Source of the DNA: Sympetrum striolatum
Taxonomy: Eukaryota; Arthropoda; Insecta; Odonata; Libellulidae
Length of the DNA: 64,000 nucleotides
Direction: 5' to 3'
Assembly (NCBI GenBank): GCA_947579665.1
Contig: OX388350.1
Span: 30,847,393-30,911,392 of the forward strand
Shown here: positions 12,673 through 25,300 of the stretch, in pieces
How positions within the stretch are numbered: the first letter of the stretch is position 1
Layout of the letters: each line of letters begins with the position of its first letter
Translations under genes and position numbers: made by a program
The notes under the pieces: model-generated
Told to the model about the DNA's origin: nothing
Databases searched by the model: none
Seen by the model: only the letters and a program-made list of their open reading frames with translations

Positions 12673-14310
12673 GTTCTTTTATCATTAAAAACACGTCGGG
12701 CAGTTTACAATTTGGTCATGGATAGGTTTCCCATTCTGTATTCAACGACTTCTCGAATTTCTTACGCAGAATAGAGGAATGTGCTTTAATGCATTTGACC
12801 TCTTAATCCCATGTCTTGTAGAAATCAGTTACGCCTTAAATAAAAAATTTCCAATCTCGAAGGAATCGTGAAATTTTTGATGAAAGTCCATCCGTTACTT
12901 AATAGAAAATGTGAAAACATTAACGACTGTCCGCTGTAAAAAGTATGTACAATAATGGCATCGCTCGGCAAAGTCTATTTTATATCTTTTTGAAAATCAG
13001 ACCATCAAAGCTCTCAAAACCTTTACCCCCTGTAAACTTTCCAAATTGAATGTCTTGTTTAGATTTATCCATGCCCTCTTTTCCCGTTAAAATTCTTTGT
13101 TTGTGGTACTAATTCAAGTTGTTGATGAATTCCACTTTCTCATAATATAATCTGCTTCTCTGATAGGTCGACGGTAAGCTGATTTATGAGTGTTTCTCAC
13201 AGCTTCGATGTGGGTGGTGGAAATCATGAAAGTCCCGCTAAGGCAATTCGTAAGGCATCACTTTATTTACATTTAAAAATGAAATCCCTTGCTAAAATTT
13301 ACTAAAACTCTATCCAAAGTATTAAACACCACCCCATCACCGAAACTAACATGCTCGTGAATTGCCCCTTTGTTTTTAGAAAAGGTCTGAGATGAAATAT
13401 TTGATATTTTAGATGTTTAACTAACGTAAGTGGAAATCTTTGTCCTTTACTTCCAAATTCTTTTGTCAAAATCGATAGCTTTTTGTGAAGTCAAGTTGCA
13501 AAGGTTTACTCCTCGTTTCAAAAGAAAACGAGTTTTGGTAAGGATAAAGTAACTTTCAAATAATTATATGATGTTCTTTAATATGAAATAATGTTTGCAA
13601 TTATAATGTTCAGTCAGTTCCTACTACCATATCTTGATGGAGAATTTTTAATTTCTCTTTTGGTACAGGATAGCTTTATAGCTATGAGAGATGCCAAATT
13701 ATGACACATACTAAGGTATCTCCTTATGAAATGCTAAGAAAAGTGTGAAGTCAGGGGTTTTCAACGATGAGGGATTTCTAGTTCTATGGGAATGGTTGGT
13801 CCAGAATTCAGTAAAACAAGATTGTCCAAAGACTACGAAAGATCCATGAAAATTTAAGTTTATATATAACTAAGACTCCGACCTTTAAAATTTTGTTTTT
13901 AAGTTTTGCAACATATTGAATTCCTGAAGATGCTAAACGTCAAAGAATGCGAGAGGGATGAATTAGAAAACTTCAATGTAAAATTTTGAACTAAAGATTA
14001 AAGGAGTAAACACATTGAGTAAAACTGCCAACGATAATTTGTAAAAGGTTAAAAGATGGACTTCAGCATACAATTAATGCTAATTTGCTGACCATTTGCA
14101 TTAGATAATATACAAGTCTTTGTAATCCATATTCATTCCCATTAAAGTGGCGCAGATGTTAAACAAAAGCCATGTGGTAAATCTCAAAAGTCACGGTTCT
14201 TTTATGCAATTTTTATTTATTTAGCAAATTCCACATAACCATCCCTTTTTGAGTAGACGAATACAATAACAATAGACTGACACACACAACCATTCTCTTA
14301 CTGGAAGAAA
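12673..14310. other. AT-rich sequence without recognisable gene
   Basis: I see no coding, RNA or structured repeat feature. One isolated AGGTCGACGG at about 13,166 resembles a single unit of the foldback element at 12.2 kb. Confidence 0.5.
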
Positions 14311-14311
14311 C

Positions 14312-14392
14312 CTGACTAGCAGGGACTCGAACGAGGGACCATTAGAACGCTAGCTCGCTAACTACTCCACCACTAAGGCTGTGATTTTATTT
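14312..14392 (-). repeat. tRNA-like SINE head
   Basis: On the minus strand a D-arm-like GTGGTGGAGTAGTTAGCG is followed about 20 bp later by CGTTCGAGTCCC, a good B-box. Spacing fits a tRNA-derived pol III promoter, but the acceptor stem does not pair well, so this is a SINE or pseudo-tRNA rather than a tRNA gene. Confidence 0.5.
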
Positions 14393-15099
14393 TGTGGATC
14401 ACAATTCGTTCCTGTTACCACATTATGATTAATGGAATATATTCATTTGGCACAGGGAAAAGAAAAATTTATCTTTCATTTACATTTGTCAGTCTTGATC
14501 ATGGCTGTAATAAAATGAAAGCTACTGAGGTATGAGGGGATAATTGCACAGCTTAAGTTTTCTCCTTTTGGACTGACAAGAATAGTGTTAATTGTAGAAT
14601 CATTGTGCTTCACTTGCGTGGACATGTTCCGCTTATAGCATTTTGGGTCAGTGAGTAAAGCAATGACAAACTACCTCACTCCTCATCCTGCCTAGTGAAC
14701 CTCATTCCTCTCTGCACGCTCTTGGTAGCTTATGTCAGAGGGGGTGAGGCACAAACCGGTATTCGGGCTGAATACTTTACCGACAGGATCATAATTCAAT
14801 GGAAATCAAATGGTTCCATCCAATTTCCCTTCAGTTTCTACATTTGATTCCCTTTTGGATCAAAGCCACGCCGTAAATACTTACAACTGTATGACGAAAG
14901 TTAAGCTTATGCACTCCATCAAAACAAACAGAAAATAACGCTAAAACGGCCTCCATCACCGTAATCTGTTCGTGGGGATGTCTAAACACCGCCTCCTTTC
15001 ACCTCCAATCCCACGCCCGCTAACCTCCGAAACTTTCCGGAAACCACTTCCACTGGACGAATTTGCTTGTTTATCACTAATGTAGTTTTGACGGCGCGC

Positions 15100-15490
15100 T
15101 TAACTTTCCATCATAAAAGGTAACGCGGGAACGGAGAACCTTAAAAGTGGGGGAAAAATGAAAAGCGCCGAGCGCGGAAACGTTGCGCTTTTCGCCGCTC
15201 ATTCCCCTCTCTCACGACCGGAGATGAGGCGTAAAGGGAAGAGACAAGGAGGACGGGAAATTCGGCAATATGAGAATAATTCCGCCCCTCTGGGACTTCC
15301 GGGGCAGAGGGGAAAAACAGGGCTACTTGCGATACGGGACAGAATGGGGAACAGCGTGGACACGAGTTTTCGGTGAAAGGAAACACGAGCGCGGGAGTGG
15401 CTGGCGGATGTCGAGGAGTTGCCGCAGTGCTCGTGAAGGCGAATGTAACCCACGCCTGCCAGCGCATCTTAAGAAGCGTGTTTAATTATA
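15100..15490. other. GC/CpG-rich island with multiple overlapping open frames
   Basis: A compact GC-rich island in AT-rich surroundings. Several frames on both strands are open for 70-108 codons, a by-product of few stop codons in GC-rich DNA. None of the translations shows a known domain or a signal peptide. It could be a regulatory island or an exon; the sequence does not decide. Confidence 0.4.
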
Positions 15491-15609
15491 GTCCGACAGA
15501 GGGCGGATAAAAGAAAAGGGTTAGGGAAAAGGACTGACATAAGAGCATAATTTGCGACCTTACTGATGGAACGAACCAGCACTTCATCTTTGTAGGCTTC
15601 ATCTTAAAC

Positions 15610-16115
15610 CAGGGGTTCCCAACCGGTGGTACGCGTACCACTACCACCCACGCGGGAACGTTTCATGTTGTACGCGTGGATGATACGAGCGATAGGTTAG
15701 TAAGGGCCTCTGTGTGCGTGAGCACGTAAAATAAATAAAATTGTACGTTTTTAGACCTATGATTAATAAATAAAACTGTAATTTGCAATAATCGTTTTAT
15801 TTTTTCCTTTATTTTAAACGTTTTATTAATATAAATATATATCTATGTATTTTCAAATAAAAAGTGGCAATAAAAAATACAAATACCCTATATATATTTA
15901 TTGTTGCCTTGATAAAGGGTTGGAAAAATGCGAAATACAAGAGCATAATTAAATAAATATCAAGTTTTATCAGTAATTTATTTGAAATAAAACAAGCCAT
16001 TGGCCTCTTTTCCGACATTGAATATATGTTTGTAAAAAAAATAAAGGACTGCTGGTATGCCAAAATTTCTAAAATTCCAAGTGGTACGCAGTTGCTAAAA
16101 GGTTGTGAACCCCTG
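15610..16115. mobile_element. hAT-type non-autonomous transposon (MITE), 506 bp
   Basis: The left end CAGGGGTTCCCAACC and the right end GGTTGTGAACCCCTG are inverted repeats with one mismatch, a terminal sequence typical of hAT elements. The flanks are TCTTAAAC and ATTTAAAC (6 of 8 match), consistent with a mutated 8-bp target duplication. Just inside the left end is a palindrome, GGTACGCGTACC, and GTGGTACGC recurs near the right end. The interior is AT-rich with no transposase. Confidence 0.8.
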
Positions 16116-17346
16116 ATTTAAACCACGTGTCAAATGAGATGACGAAGTAGCGGCCATAAAGTAGTGAACTAACATCGAAGGACTTGCTAAACAAACTTTA
16201 ACACCATCAAACATCAAAAACCTAATACAAGCCAATTATCACACGATAAGGTAGAATGTGAAACGTTTTACAGCTATACAGAGTTTCAACGATATAAATC
16301 CAAAAATCAAAACAAAAGCATGTAAAATCCATGGTCAAAAAATATACAAAAACATATGTCTTAAATTGGGATTTTTTCACGGAACATTTGCCAGTGTCTG
16401 TTAGCGGGACGATGAAAATCTCGAGAAGAATCGTGGTGGTGATGGAAGGAGGACCAGGAAACATAGCAAGAAAAGGATTAGACAGGGTGAAAGCAAGAGG
16501 AGCATGTATATGTGCAATATGAAGATGACTCAAGTCCAATAACCAGAACATTTGAAATCTACATTCAATACTCTAAATACCTACAATCACAAATCCACTC
16601 ACCACCAATAACGTTAATAAATATTCATTTTTTATCAACTTCTATAATTCCATAAACAGCATGTGGCCTTTGGCATAGTACGGCAAGTATACAACAAAAT
16701 ATACTGCTACAGCTGAAAATAGGAATCCTATGATGTAATATAATATTTGTTGAATCCTATCATACAATATTAACTAAATCGAATTAAATTCCACTAAAAT
16801 CACTTAAATATGATCGAATTGAATAAACTGTCGTAGACATTAAGCCGCATAATTAAAGATAACAGACCCTAAATCGTTGTTTTTAATCCTTATTTGATTT
16901 TGTTGGGAAGTTTGTTGACTTAAGCGGTTGATTGCTGTGGAATCCATTTTATCACGATATATAATAGACAAAAATGTGAATTCAAATTTATTATTGTGTG
17001 CTCAAGAAAAAAGAATAGTAGTTGAAAATTCGAAACATAGATATGACTGGTTTCTCATGTCATTTTAGAGAGAGAATAAGCATCTCCGAGCTAACAGATA
17101 AGTCATATTAAGCTACTCACCTAAAATACTTAATTTTCCTAGCTCCTTCATAGACGTAGTAGTAGTGGTTTACTAAGAAAATATTGTAATAATTACAATT
17201 ATTACATTATATAATGCAAAAAAACTACAAATAAATGATACAAAAAACTACAAGTTTACAGTTATAAATACCAAGTTAAGGATTCAAAAGGAATACAAAT
17301 AATTCAAAATTAAATGAACACTTACATACTCATAAAAATCTCCATT
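16116..17346. other. AT-rich sequence without recognisable gene
   Basis: Opposed frames at 16,222-16,551 (minus, 109 codons) and 16,331-16,522 (plus, 63 codons) overlap one another and lack recognisable motifs. Nothing else was identified. Confidence 0.45.
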
Positions 17347-17825
17347 AATTCCTCATTCTTTTCACAAAAGTAATGCATTCCCTTCTAAAAGTTCTTTCAT
17401 TATCTGTTTTACGGACATTCGGGAAGACTATTGAATAATTTAAAACCATCATTCATTAGTGACCTCCTAGAGAAATTAGTTCTATGCTTCTCTATTCTTA
17501 AGTTAGAAATTTGCCTTGTAGCATAATGATGGTGGTTGTACGTCATTGCTATGACATTATATCAATAACTAGGCCCTCTTTTGCTCAACATTTTATGGAC
17601 TAGACATATAGGGAAATTCTTTCTTCCTCGGACATCCACTGAAGAGTATTCAGCAGGGATTTAGCTGGAGTAAGCCTGCCGCAATGTAATATTACTCTCA
17701 TTGCTCTATTTTGCCGTTTCTGAAGTTTTTTATTTCTTTGCTGCATATCCCATACAAATCTGAGGGACAGTAATTACAATGTGGGAAATTATTGTCTTAT
17801 AGATTAGAAAATCTTTGTCCATGGA
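17347..17825 (-). pseudogene. Degraded non-LTR retrotransposon reverse transcriptase, C-terminal part
   Basis: Read on the minus strand, this matches the thumb and C-terminal region of Jockey/CR1-like non-LTR reverse transcriptases. The clearest stretch, about 17,650-17,730, stays open and reads KLQKRQNRAMRVIL, then LTPAKSLLNTLQW, the usual 'kLQ..QNRAmRiI...pt...l..L.wl' block. Upstream is a YKTIIS...YC-like segment that precedes this block in the family. Downstream, after a stop and frame change, come CLVHKML, a block containing TRQ and a FKLFNSLPE-type ending, the usual order near the end of such ORFs. Stops and shifts between blocks show that it is dead. The palm-domain catalytic motifs and the endonuclease are not present here. 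Family assignment is from motif order only. Confidence 0.75.
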
Positions 17826-17905
17826 CTTGAATATTTACTTATTCTTGAAAAGTAACGTGAAGATAAATTTAACAGACTATAGTAGTAGTAATAGTAGTAT
17901 TGTTG

Positions 17906-17952
17906 AAAGTACTTCGACAGCTTAGGTAATTTCTCACATAGGCTCCTACCAA
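17906..17952 (-). mobile_element. Tail fragment of a tRNA-derived SINE
   Basis: CAGCTTAGGTAATTTCTCACAT matches, allowing a mismatch, the tail of the SINE at 35,040-35,144 and the reverse complement of the tail near 5,070. Only the body survives; the tRNA-like head is missing. Confidence 0.5.
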
Positions 17953-19130
17953 ACATAGTAAACTTTACTACGCTAGGTGCTTAGTAACGTACTTAGCTCA
18001 CTTACAGAAGTGAGGTATAGGAACATCTAGAATTACTCTGTACAAAATTCCAACTTAATGCACTTCCCCGTACAGATTACGAAATTGAACTTGTGAACTT
18101 CCGAGTTTTTGGCCTACGAAAATGAAACAAGCGACTTAACTCAAAAGTAACGAATACAACTGAAACACATGCAATCTATAACACAAAAGTCATAAAATCT
18201 GTTACTCGAGACGGATTTATACGACGTGAGATAAACCAGTTCTGCAGTTTATAGGTTTCCCGCAGTATATTCTTCTTGGAGTCGGTCGGAGTGTCGGGAG
18301 GGAAAATGGGCAAGCAAATATTTGGGACGCTTGGGACTCAAGCGTATGGATATGGGCTCATGAGCATCTCCAGAGGGCTTGAGAGGCACTCTTCAATACG
18401 TGCCTGTACCAGCGGGATCTTTATGTCCCAAACCTACATTACGATGATGACGTGTCATAAAAACGGTCCTCCTCCTGAGGCTGAATTCCCCTGAAAGTGA
18501 CAGCTGTCACCAGCTGAGAGTACTTTGAGGTGTAACACAATCACTCTTTCCAATCCCCAAAAATCTTTTAACCTCCAAATCTGTTATTTTCAGTTCGGTC
18601 AGACTTAAGGAGATCATAGTAGAGACGAGGGATTCGAATCCTATAAAAGCTAACAAAAGTCACTGTAAAACTAAATACATTAGGGCGTCTGATGTAACTT
18701 GGTTTAATCAAACATCTTCATATTAAAATATTCACTCTATTATTTTACGTATATCAGCAAACAATAGGCATTGAAATTAAATTAGCAGGGCAGAAGAGCT
18801 CTAGACGTCAAACAAGATGATTCTGAACGTTGACAAACTGTGTGCAATCTTGGTTCGTTTGTTAACTTTTCGAGAGTTGTAACATTTTCAACGAATTTCA
18901 TATCTTTAGCTGAAAATATTTATACAAAATAAAAATTGAACGTAACTGTTATTTCACGAGAAAATAAAATGTCACGTGCCCAGAGCTTTTCATGACCGGA
19001 GTTTCAAAAACATCAAATGGAAGCCCATTCAGACAAAGTAAATTTTTTAAATTTCTCAGAATAAAAATATTACAGGCAACTTAAACTTTGCACGACAAAA
19101 TGTGCGACTTTGCCCAAGTTGCACGAGAAG
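17953..19130. other. Sequence without recognisable gene
   Basis: A 72-codon plus-strand frame (18,276-18,494) lies in a somewhat GC-richer patch, with no recognised domain. An isolated GGATTCGAATCC at about 18,630 is B-box-like without a matching A-box. Confidence 0.4.
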
Positions 19131-19134
19131 TGAA

Positions 19135-19176
19135 AAATAGTGGCTTGGCTGGTACTCGAACCCACGTCTCCCAAAT
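19135..19176 (-). repeat. tRNA-like B-box remnant
   Basis: Minus-strand GGGAGACGTGGGTTCGAGTA, followed by CCAGCCAAGCC, closely resembles the plus-strand arm at about 36,800 (GGGAGACCCGGGTTCGAGTC). It is probably a 3' fragment of the same SINE family. Confidence 0.45.
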
Positions 19177-19554
19177 GCAATTTTCAATCGCTTCTTGTTT
19201 CGTTCAGATGATCGCCCTTTCTATAGAGTTAAGTATTATATTTTTTTACTAAATATATTGACATAGATTTGTTCATCATTATTATATTTAACTTTCTTTT
19301 ATCATTGATTTCCAACTCTGATAATGCTTTTCTTCGAAGTTCTTATATACTAATCAGTTCATCTCGTGGAAGAAGTCTTTCACACAAGAAGAGCCTTTCC
19401 TAAGCGTGCCTCGAGCAATTTCTTTTTTAAGCTATGATATGTTTAACAGAATTGGCAGCAAAAAAATATGGTCAAATGAATTATCATTTGTTATTTGAGA
19501 CATTCCAGACGGTTAAATTAAGAAAGTATTTGGTGCTTTCCCGGAGTATATGGT

Positions 19555-19697
19555 GAAGAAATTCCTCTCGGGTTTCCAACCGGGTACTGAAGTGGATCAT
19601 GATCGACGTTTCGGCTGCTATCTGCGTTTGTAGTCGCCGAAACGTCGGACCTGTTCTACGTCACTGACCGGTTGCAAACCCGAGAGGAATTTCTTCG
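19555..19697. mobile_element. Palindromic MITE, 143 bp (CGACGTTTCGGC family)
   Basis: The two halves are near-complete inverted copies. GAAGAAATTCCTCTCGGGTT at the left pairs with AACCCGAGAGGAATTTCTTC at the right. Inside lie GACGTTTCGGC and its inverse GCCGAAACGTCGG. Arms of about 70 bp pair at about 80 percent. The same GACGTTTCGGC/GCCGAAACGTCGG pair occurs in the element at 42,826-42,952, so this is a family. Confidence 0.8.
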
Positions 19698-20184
19698 CGA
19701 TTAGAATATTTGTAGGCCCTTAGGTAGTAAAGGGAGAAGTAAAAAGAATAGTAAGTTATATTGCGGATAATTTAAGAATGGGAAACAAGGTGGTTTCCAT
19801 CAGCTCTCCTTACGATCTGCATGCAGTGAGGGAATAAATAAAACGGCCTTTGAGTGTTCTTCTCCCTCTCTCACACCCACACCCCTTCACCGCGAGTAAA
19901 CAGGAGAAGAGAAACGAGGAAAGAGGTGACATCAGAGTCTGAAAATAAGGGGCCTATCCTTCAAAAGAGGAAGGGGTGTTTCGTTTCTCGTAACTCTTCA
20001 CACACGAGTCCTCTATGAAATATGCCATCGACCCGCGATGACGGCACGCATCTTTACGAAAATACTCAATGAACGGATATGAAAATTGTAAACCGTATCA
20101 GCGGTTCATTTAATAAGAATGATCTTATTTTAGATGGATCTAGTGAGTGTAGAAATGCAATTAACCCAATGGCAAATTCAATAT

Positions 20185-20267
20185 GTACACTCCTGGCCAA
20201 AATTAACGCAGTACCTCCCTAGCGATTCTAACGGCCGGTGCTGCGTTAATTTTGGCCAGGAGAGTAC
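20185..20267. mobile_element. Minimal Tc1/mariner-type hairpin MITE
   Basis: Arms of 31 bp (20,185-20,215 and 20,237-20,267) pair with two mismatches around a loop of about 21 bp. The core is CTCCTGGCCAAAATTAACGC. Both ends sit against TA (TA|CACTCC...GGAGAG|TA), fitting a TA target duplication. At about 80 bp it is little more than two terminal repeats. Confidence 0.75.
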
Positions 20268-20269
20268 AA

Positions 20270-22070
20270 TAGGTCTAGGTGGTTAAGCCGATGATGCAAA
20301 ACTATCCATACATATTTTAAATACTCGTTTTAAATGTAACTTCGACAGGTATCTATGTTATTTTTTCGGAAGGAATATAAATCTGTAGATTTACAGAGAG
20401 GAATTTCTATACGATTTATGATTTCTTATAGATATTATTTCCATTGGCTATGTATGAAATATATGTACCTATTAAATCTACCGTATCATCGATATAAAAG
20501 TTTCATTTCGCGGAGGTAGACAGTATGAGTTTTCAGTTTTACAGAGCATTTATTTTACGAATTTTACAAAGTAGAGATATGGATTTTAATAATTTTGCTT
20601 TCTATTCGGTAGATTTTGTATTGAGCTTAAATAACTAGTATTATTTATAAGTCTAGGGCTCATATAATCTTGAATGTGATAATTGATGACTATAATTTAA
20701 TTTAAAAACTAATTATGTATATATAGGAAGAGCTATTGCTGTATATTTGAGCAGAAGTATAACTCCAAAGTATTAATATTTACTGCGTTGAGAGTCTATT
20801 TCGTGCAAAATAAAGAATTTTTCTTCCTTTCGGATATTGCCTCATGCGTATATACAACATAGAAGATGTTCTAAATATTCCGCCACTAATCAGGATAGAA
20901 ATTTATAACTACTTTTCACGAAATAAATTAACTATGACAGTAGTAGTACAGCTATCTACTTCTTCGTCGTATATTTTTCGGTATATTATTCGTAATTTTC
21001 CAAGTGACTCACCCAACTTTATCACTCTGTTCCATATTTCCACCCTATCACTGTTCTTAAACCACTCCAATTATTAAAAGGAAAGGAAAAATAAATTTCC
21101 TCGAGAAAAAATTTAATTCTCTTTTATTTCATCTCTATTTAGCTAAGTTTTTTGACCCCTAAATTAGTTAAATTAACTGTCTGAGAGATTTTAAAGTAAA
21201 TAAGTTACTCCCTGTTAATTAAAGCTGGAATACTTCCTGCTGTTTAAACATATTCAATAATTCAAAGCTCAGGGTTAATTTAACTGGACAAGGAACGTAT
21301 TTTCCAAGGATAATTAGACAGAGAGCGATAAATTACCTCAAAGAAAAACTTGTAAAAGAATATTGTAACACTAAGGCAAATGAAATAAAAACCAGGAAAT
21401 GGGGAGTAAACAAAGCCGTAAAGTAAATGATGTTGTTTTGAACAGGAGGGAAGTAATAACTAACGAGAAGGTCTAGGGAGTAGAATACGAGATGAGAGAA
21501 CATAATGAGATAAACCACTCAAAATACACACGAAAATCAAAGCCAAAATATTTTAAATCCTGCAGGGGAAAACAATAGCAAATGGACCGCAACAAAGCAT
21601 CACAATCACACATGAAGCAAATATAATAAGACTGATTTCGCATTAAAACCAGAGTTTGGCATTTTATGATGAAAAAGTAGACTTCAATACTATGCTCATC
21701 TGTAGAATGTACATAATATATTTTTTAAATACTAAACTTGTAACAGCTTTACTAATTAAAGAGCTGTTAGATAATTAGTGCATTAATTATCACAATGACG
21801 ATGATAAAGAATAAATTATCAAAACCAAATATTTCCTCAATCATTGATATCATAATTCACTCATTATTATTAACGCTATTTTTTATTTGGGTTAATTTCA
21901 TAATGTTGTTCTTGGCAATTACTTTGATCACTTTACTTAACATTTTCGTCAGACCAAGATTTTTCCCATCCTACAGTCATAAAAAAGTCTTCATGCCCAT
22001 TAGACCAATTGTTTGTTAATTCAGAGTGAACTAATTAATGAAATCCAGATAATTAGATTAAATTAATCAC
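20270..22070. other. AT-rich sequence without recognisable gene
   Basis: Short frames at 20,844-21,077, 21,333-21,518 and 21,795-22,019 are rich in I, L, F, N and K, as expected of AT-rich random sequence. They show no organised transmembrane or domain pattern that I would trust. Confidence 0.5.
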
Positions 22071-22073
22071 TAC

Positions 22074-22385
22074 AAAAATTCAAGGAAAAACGGATTTGAA
22101 AAAAGTCTGACAGGGCCGGGAATCGAACACCACTTTGCGTTGCCGGTGTCTCTATGAGGCCATGGCTCGTAGACGATGCCGCACAGTCGGACGAAATCAC
22201 ACTTGCCCTTGCGCACAAAGTTCCCGAAAACGACTTGTTAAAATGTTCTGGCCGGGTAGCCAAGATGTTTAAGGCAGCCTCCCGGATAGAGGAACATCCC
22301 GGGTTCGATTCCCGGCCCTGTCAGACTTTTTCAAGTCCGTTTTCCTGGGTGCACGCTCTAATGTGCGAAGTACCTTAACCCTTTG
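22074..22385. mobile_element. Palindromic element with divergent tRNA-like units, copy A
   Basis: The left arm (about 22,074-22,130) is the reverse complement of the right arm tail: AAGTCTGACAGGGCCGGGAATCGAAC against GTTCGATTCCCGGCCCTGTCAGACTT. The right half contains a 74-nt tRNA-like unit at 22,250-22,323, with A-box TAGCCAAGATGTTTAAGG, B-box GGTTCGATTCC and T-stem CCGGG/CCCGG. It is followed by TTTTTCAAGTCCG, TTTTCCTGGGTGCACGC and an end ACCTTAACCC. The left half points the other way and has its own B-box. The centre, with GACGATGCCGC and CACACTTGCCCTTGCGCACAAAG, is shared with copy B at 44.5 kb, so the arrangement is inherited as a unit. Confidence 0.75.
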
Positions 22386-25300
22386 CTTGTGTTAATCGGT
22401 GCATTTCTTAAAATTTCTAATTTGGAAGATTAACTACAATATAACTTATTCGTCTTACCCAATCCCTGCCCTACTTCTCTCAGGCCAGTAAAACGGATCC
22501 CAAATTAATGTTTGATCCAACTAAGAATTAGATGGACTGCGATCTTCGTATGATGTGATGGTATAACTCGGGTTTATCTGAAAATAAGAAAAAATATGAA
22601 ATTACGTCCATTATTGGATACACAGAAAAAATAAATGCCGATTGATATTTGCATGCATTTTGCAATTACGTATTTATTGATAGATTAATCCTCAACCAAA
22701 GAAAGAGCATTTCCGTAGTAAGTAAGACTTCGTACATAATATAGATAAAAAAATTGTAAACATAAAATAATCACAGAATTATTGTTTTTCTTCTTAAGAG
22801 AATATGGTACTATATTTCATTAGTAATAAGTATATTGGAAGAAAACATAATTTATATACCATAAAAAACAAACAATATCTAACAGTTAGGTCCCACTTAG
22901 CGAAATATAGCACTTATTGATTAAAATTGCACACAAAAAAACAATAAAATAAGATACCACAAAAATACATTTCTTTCCGGATTACACTCTGTACATCAGT
23001 GTTAGAAGATTGCATATTCATAATTACAAAAGAGTTATATTATTAATGACATTGACATTAATATTATAATAAATATAAAAGACGTGTTACATATCATAGG
23101 ACATAAAATGTTCAGTGAGCACTGTTTTACTTTCTAATTTATTTATAATAATATATAATAATATGTTATTTATGTCATTTATAAAATAAATCTCTGTGGA
23201 AAAAAATAATATTTCTGAGATTATTTCCATTGTAGATTTCCACCATTCACACTGACCTTATGAAGCTTATTCGTAAAATAACATTAGCCAATGAGCAGAG
23301 GATTAGCTTTAAACAAGCGCGTATTAGTGAACTCTCTCAAAGTAAGATCTAAATTCGTTTGGAAAGCAATAACTGCAGCTGAATCACCCTCGACCCACTT
23401 GGGTTTAATCCATCCGCGCCACCTACGCGGGCGACAGCGGTACGAATCCCTCGCAGCAATATCGGAAGAAATTTAATCTTCTCCCATACATTTCTCCACT
23501 CAACCAATCACTACCACACCGTTCCCGATGTTGACTGTCTCTCGGGTAATTGGTCCTTCTTTCGCCGGGTCGTTACACGGTCAAACGATCCCGATTCGGT
23601 GGCGACATATTCGGGAAAAGCGGATATTGACACAGCCTTTCTCCGGGTAAGGGACTGTCGGCGATGATGACATAAGAGGATAGGTATCGGAGCGGAAGGG
23701 CAATGGAATGGGGCAAACATTGAGACGGCAGCCCTCGGGGGCTGGAGATATGGAAATATCGTTTTCGCCGAGAATGTTAGAAAATGAAGATTCGAAAACA
23801 TTTTACGAAGCCGCGGCTGTTGACAAGTGAAAACTGAAAGCGTTCGTAAATATCCGAAAGAAATGAAAACTTGATGAAAATGAAAAAAATTTTAAGGAGA
23901 CGAATTTTTCACCTCGAAATGTCTCCAAAGTATTGCGAGGTTTACTAGGGCTGGTAAATGAAAAATTTTGAGATTTTTACTACTGCTGGAAATAAAAAAT
24001 ACGCTATATTATGCATACCTACTTGAGACAGGATATAGTTATATCCTCGCATGCCTTACCTTAATATTTACTGTGTATAAATGATGCCAATATAAAATTC
24101 ACTATCTGATGTTCTGATCTATTCTTTACTATTCTAATCTATTGAATATTGTAAATACGTTTTTGTTATGGATTGTTGAAAATTTATTCTAAAACGCTGC
24201 CACTAGACTTCTGTCGAACTTTAGCGGAATACAAGTAAATAAATTAATAAATAAATATGAGAAGTACACTCAAGGCTCTTACACGCTCAATATTCCATGA
24301 AAGCTCAATAAAACTCGCTCATAATTTTCAGCCGTTGTTATCTTCTCTCCCGAAGAATAGGAATAATAACTAATATGTTCAATATTTAATATTTTCAATG
24401 TTTACGAAGTAACTACTTCACGAAATGTTATTAAATTGATCATTACGAAAAATATACCAATATATCCTTCATTTTCGATATTATAATCCAAAAATATGAA
24501 TATTTTACTAAAATAAAGGATGGGATGATATTCAATTGAAAAATATGCGTTTGAATTGTATCAATGGATAGAAGGTATTTTAAAAATGAAACGTTACCTC
24601 TAATTTCATTAATAATCGCTGTAAAATTAATCTTTTGTGATAAACGCTAATATTCTAAAACAAATAAAAATCAAAATATTAATATGGTGGTGAAGATTCG
24701 TGATTCTAAATTTTATAGGCCAAAGTAGAGGTGGATTTAAAACAACTCTCGTACACCGGGTAGAGGGGAAATAAATCATAAAATATCTCGGAAATATTTG
24801 CAGATATTGAACAGAATATTAAATTGTTACATCATGGCAAGGAAAACCAGGATATTGAATAAAACTGTCAATAAAAAATACAAAATGGATGCAACTCAAG
24901 CTATATGCATGTGTCATTTTGTATTAAGTGAGAAATTTCCGTGGAATATTATTTAATTGAAAATGTTTACCCGAAGAACAACTAAACTAATGATAATGGA
25001 GCCATTATTACTTATGTAAAGGAAGGCAAGGATTTCTTGCACCTACGTTAAATATTAAAATAAATATAATTTATTTAAAAGTATTAAAATTTGTGGCACA
25101 AATCTCTCTTTGCATTAGTGTGGCTTCTATATAAAGTAAACCAAATGCCATTAAGAGCTCCTAAGCAGTCTCTTCATTGTGGCTCTCTTTTGAAAGTGGC
25201 CCCTCACACTGAACGAGGCCCACGACTAGCGCCTAATTGCAAATCCGCCACAGGGCAGGAGCTGCTAAGACAAACTGCGTTACCCAACAATCTATTCTAA

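Noticed and set aside
14640..14780. Possible fragment of another retrotransposon (GTCAGTGAGTAAAGCAATGAC and a TACCTCACTCCTCATCCTGC stretch)
   Set aside because: The wording seems familiar from insect retrotransposon untranslated regions, but I could not support it with a coding motif or a second copy in this window.
22250..22323. Functional tRNA gene on the plus strand
   Set aside because: A- and B-boxes are present but the acceptor stem does not pair properly, and the unit recurs inside a repeat family.
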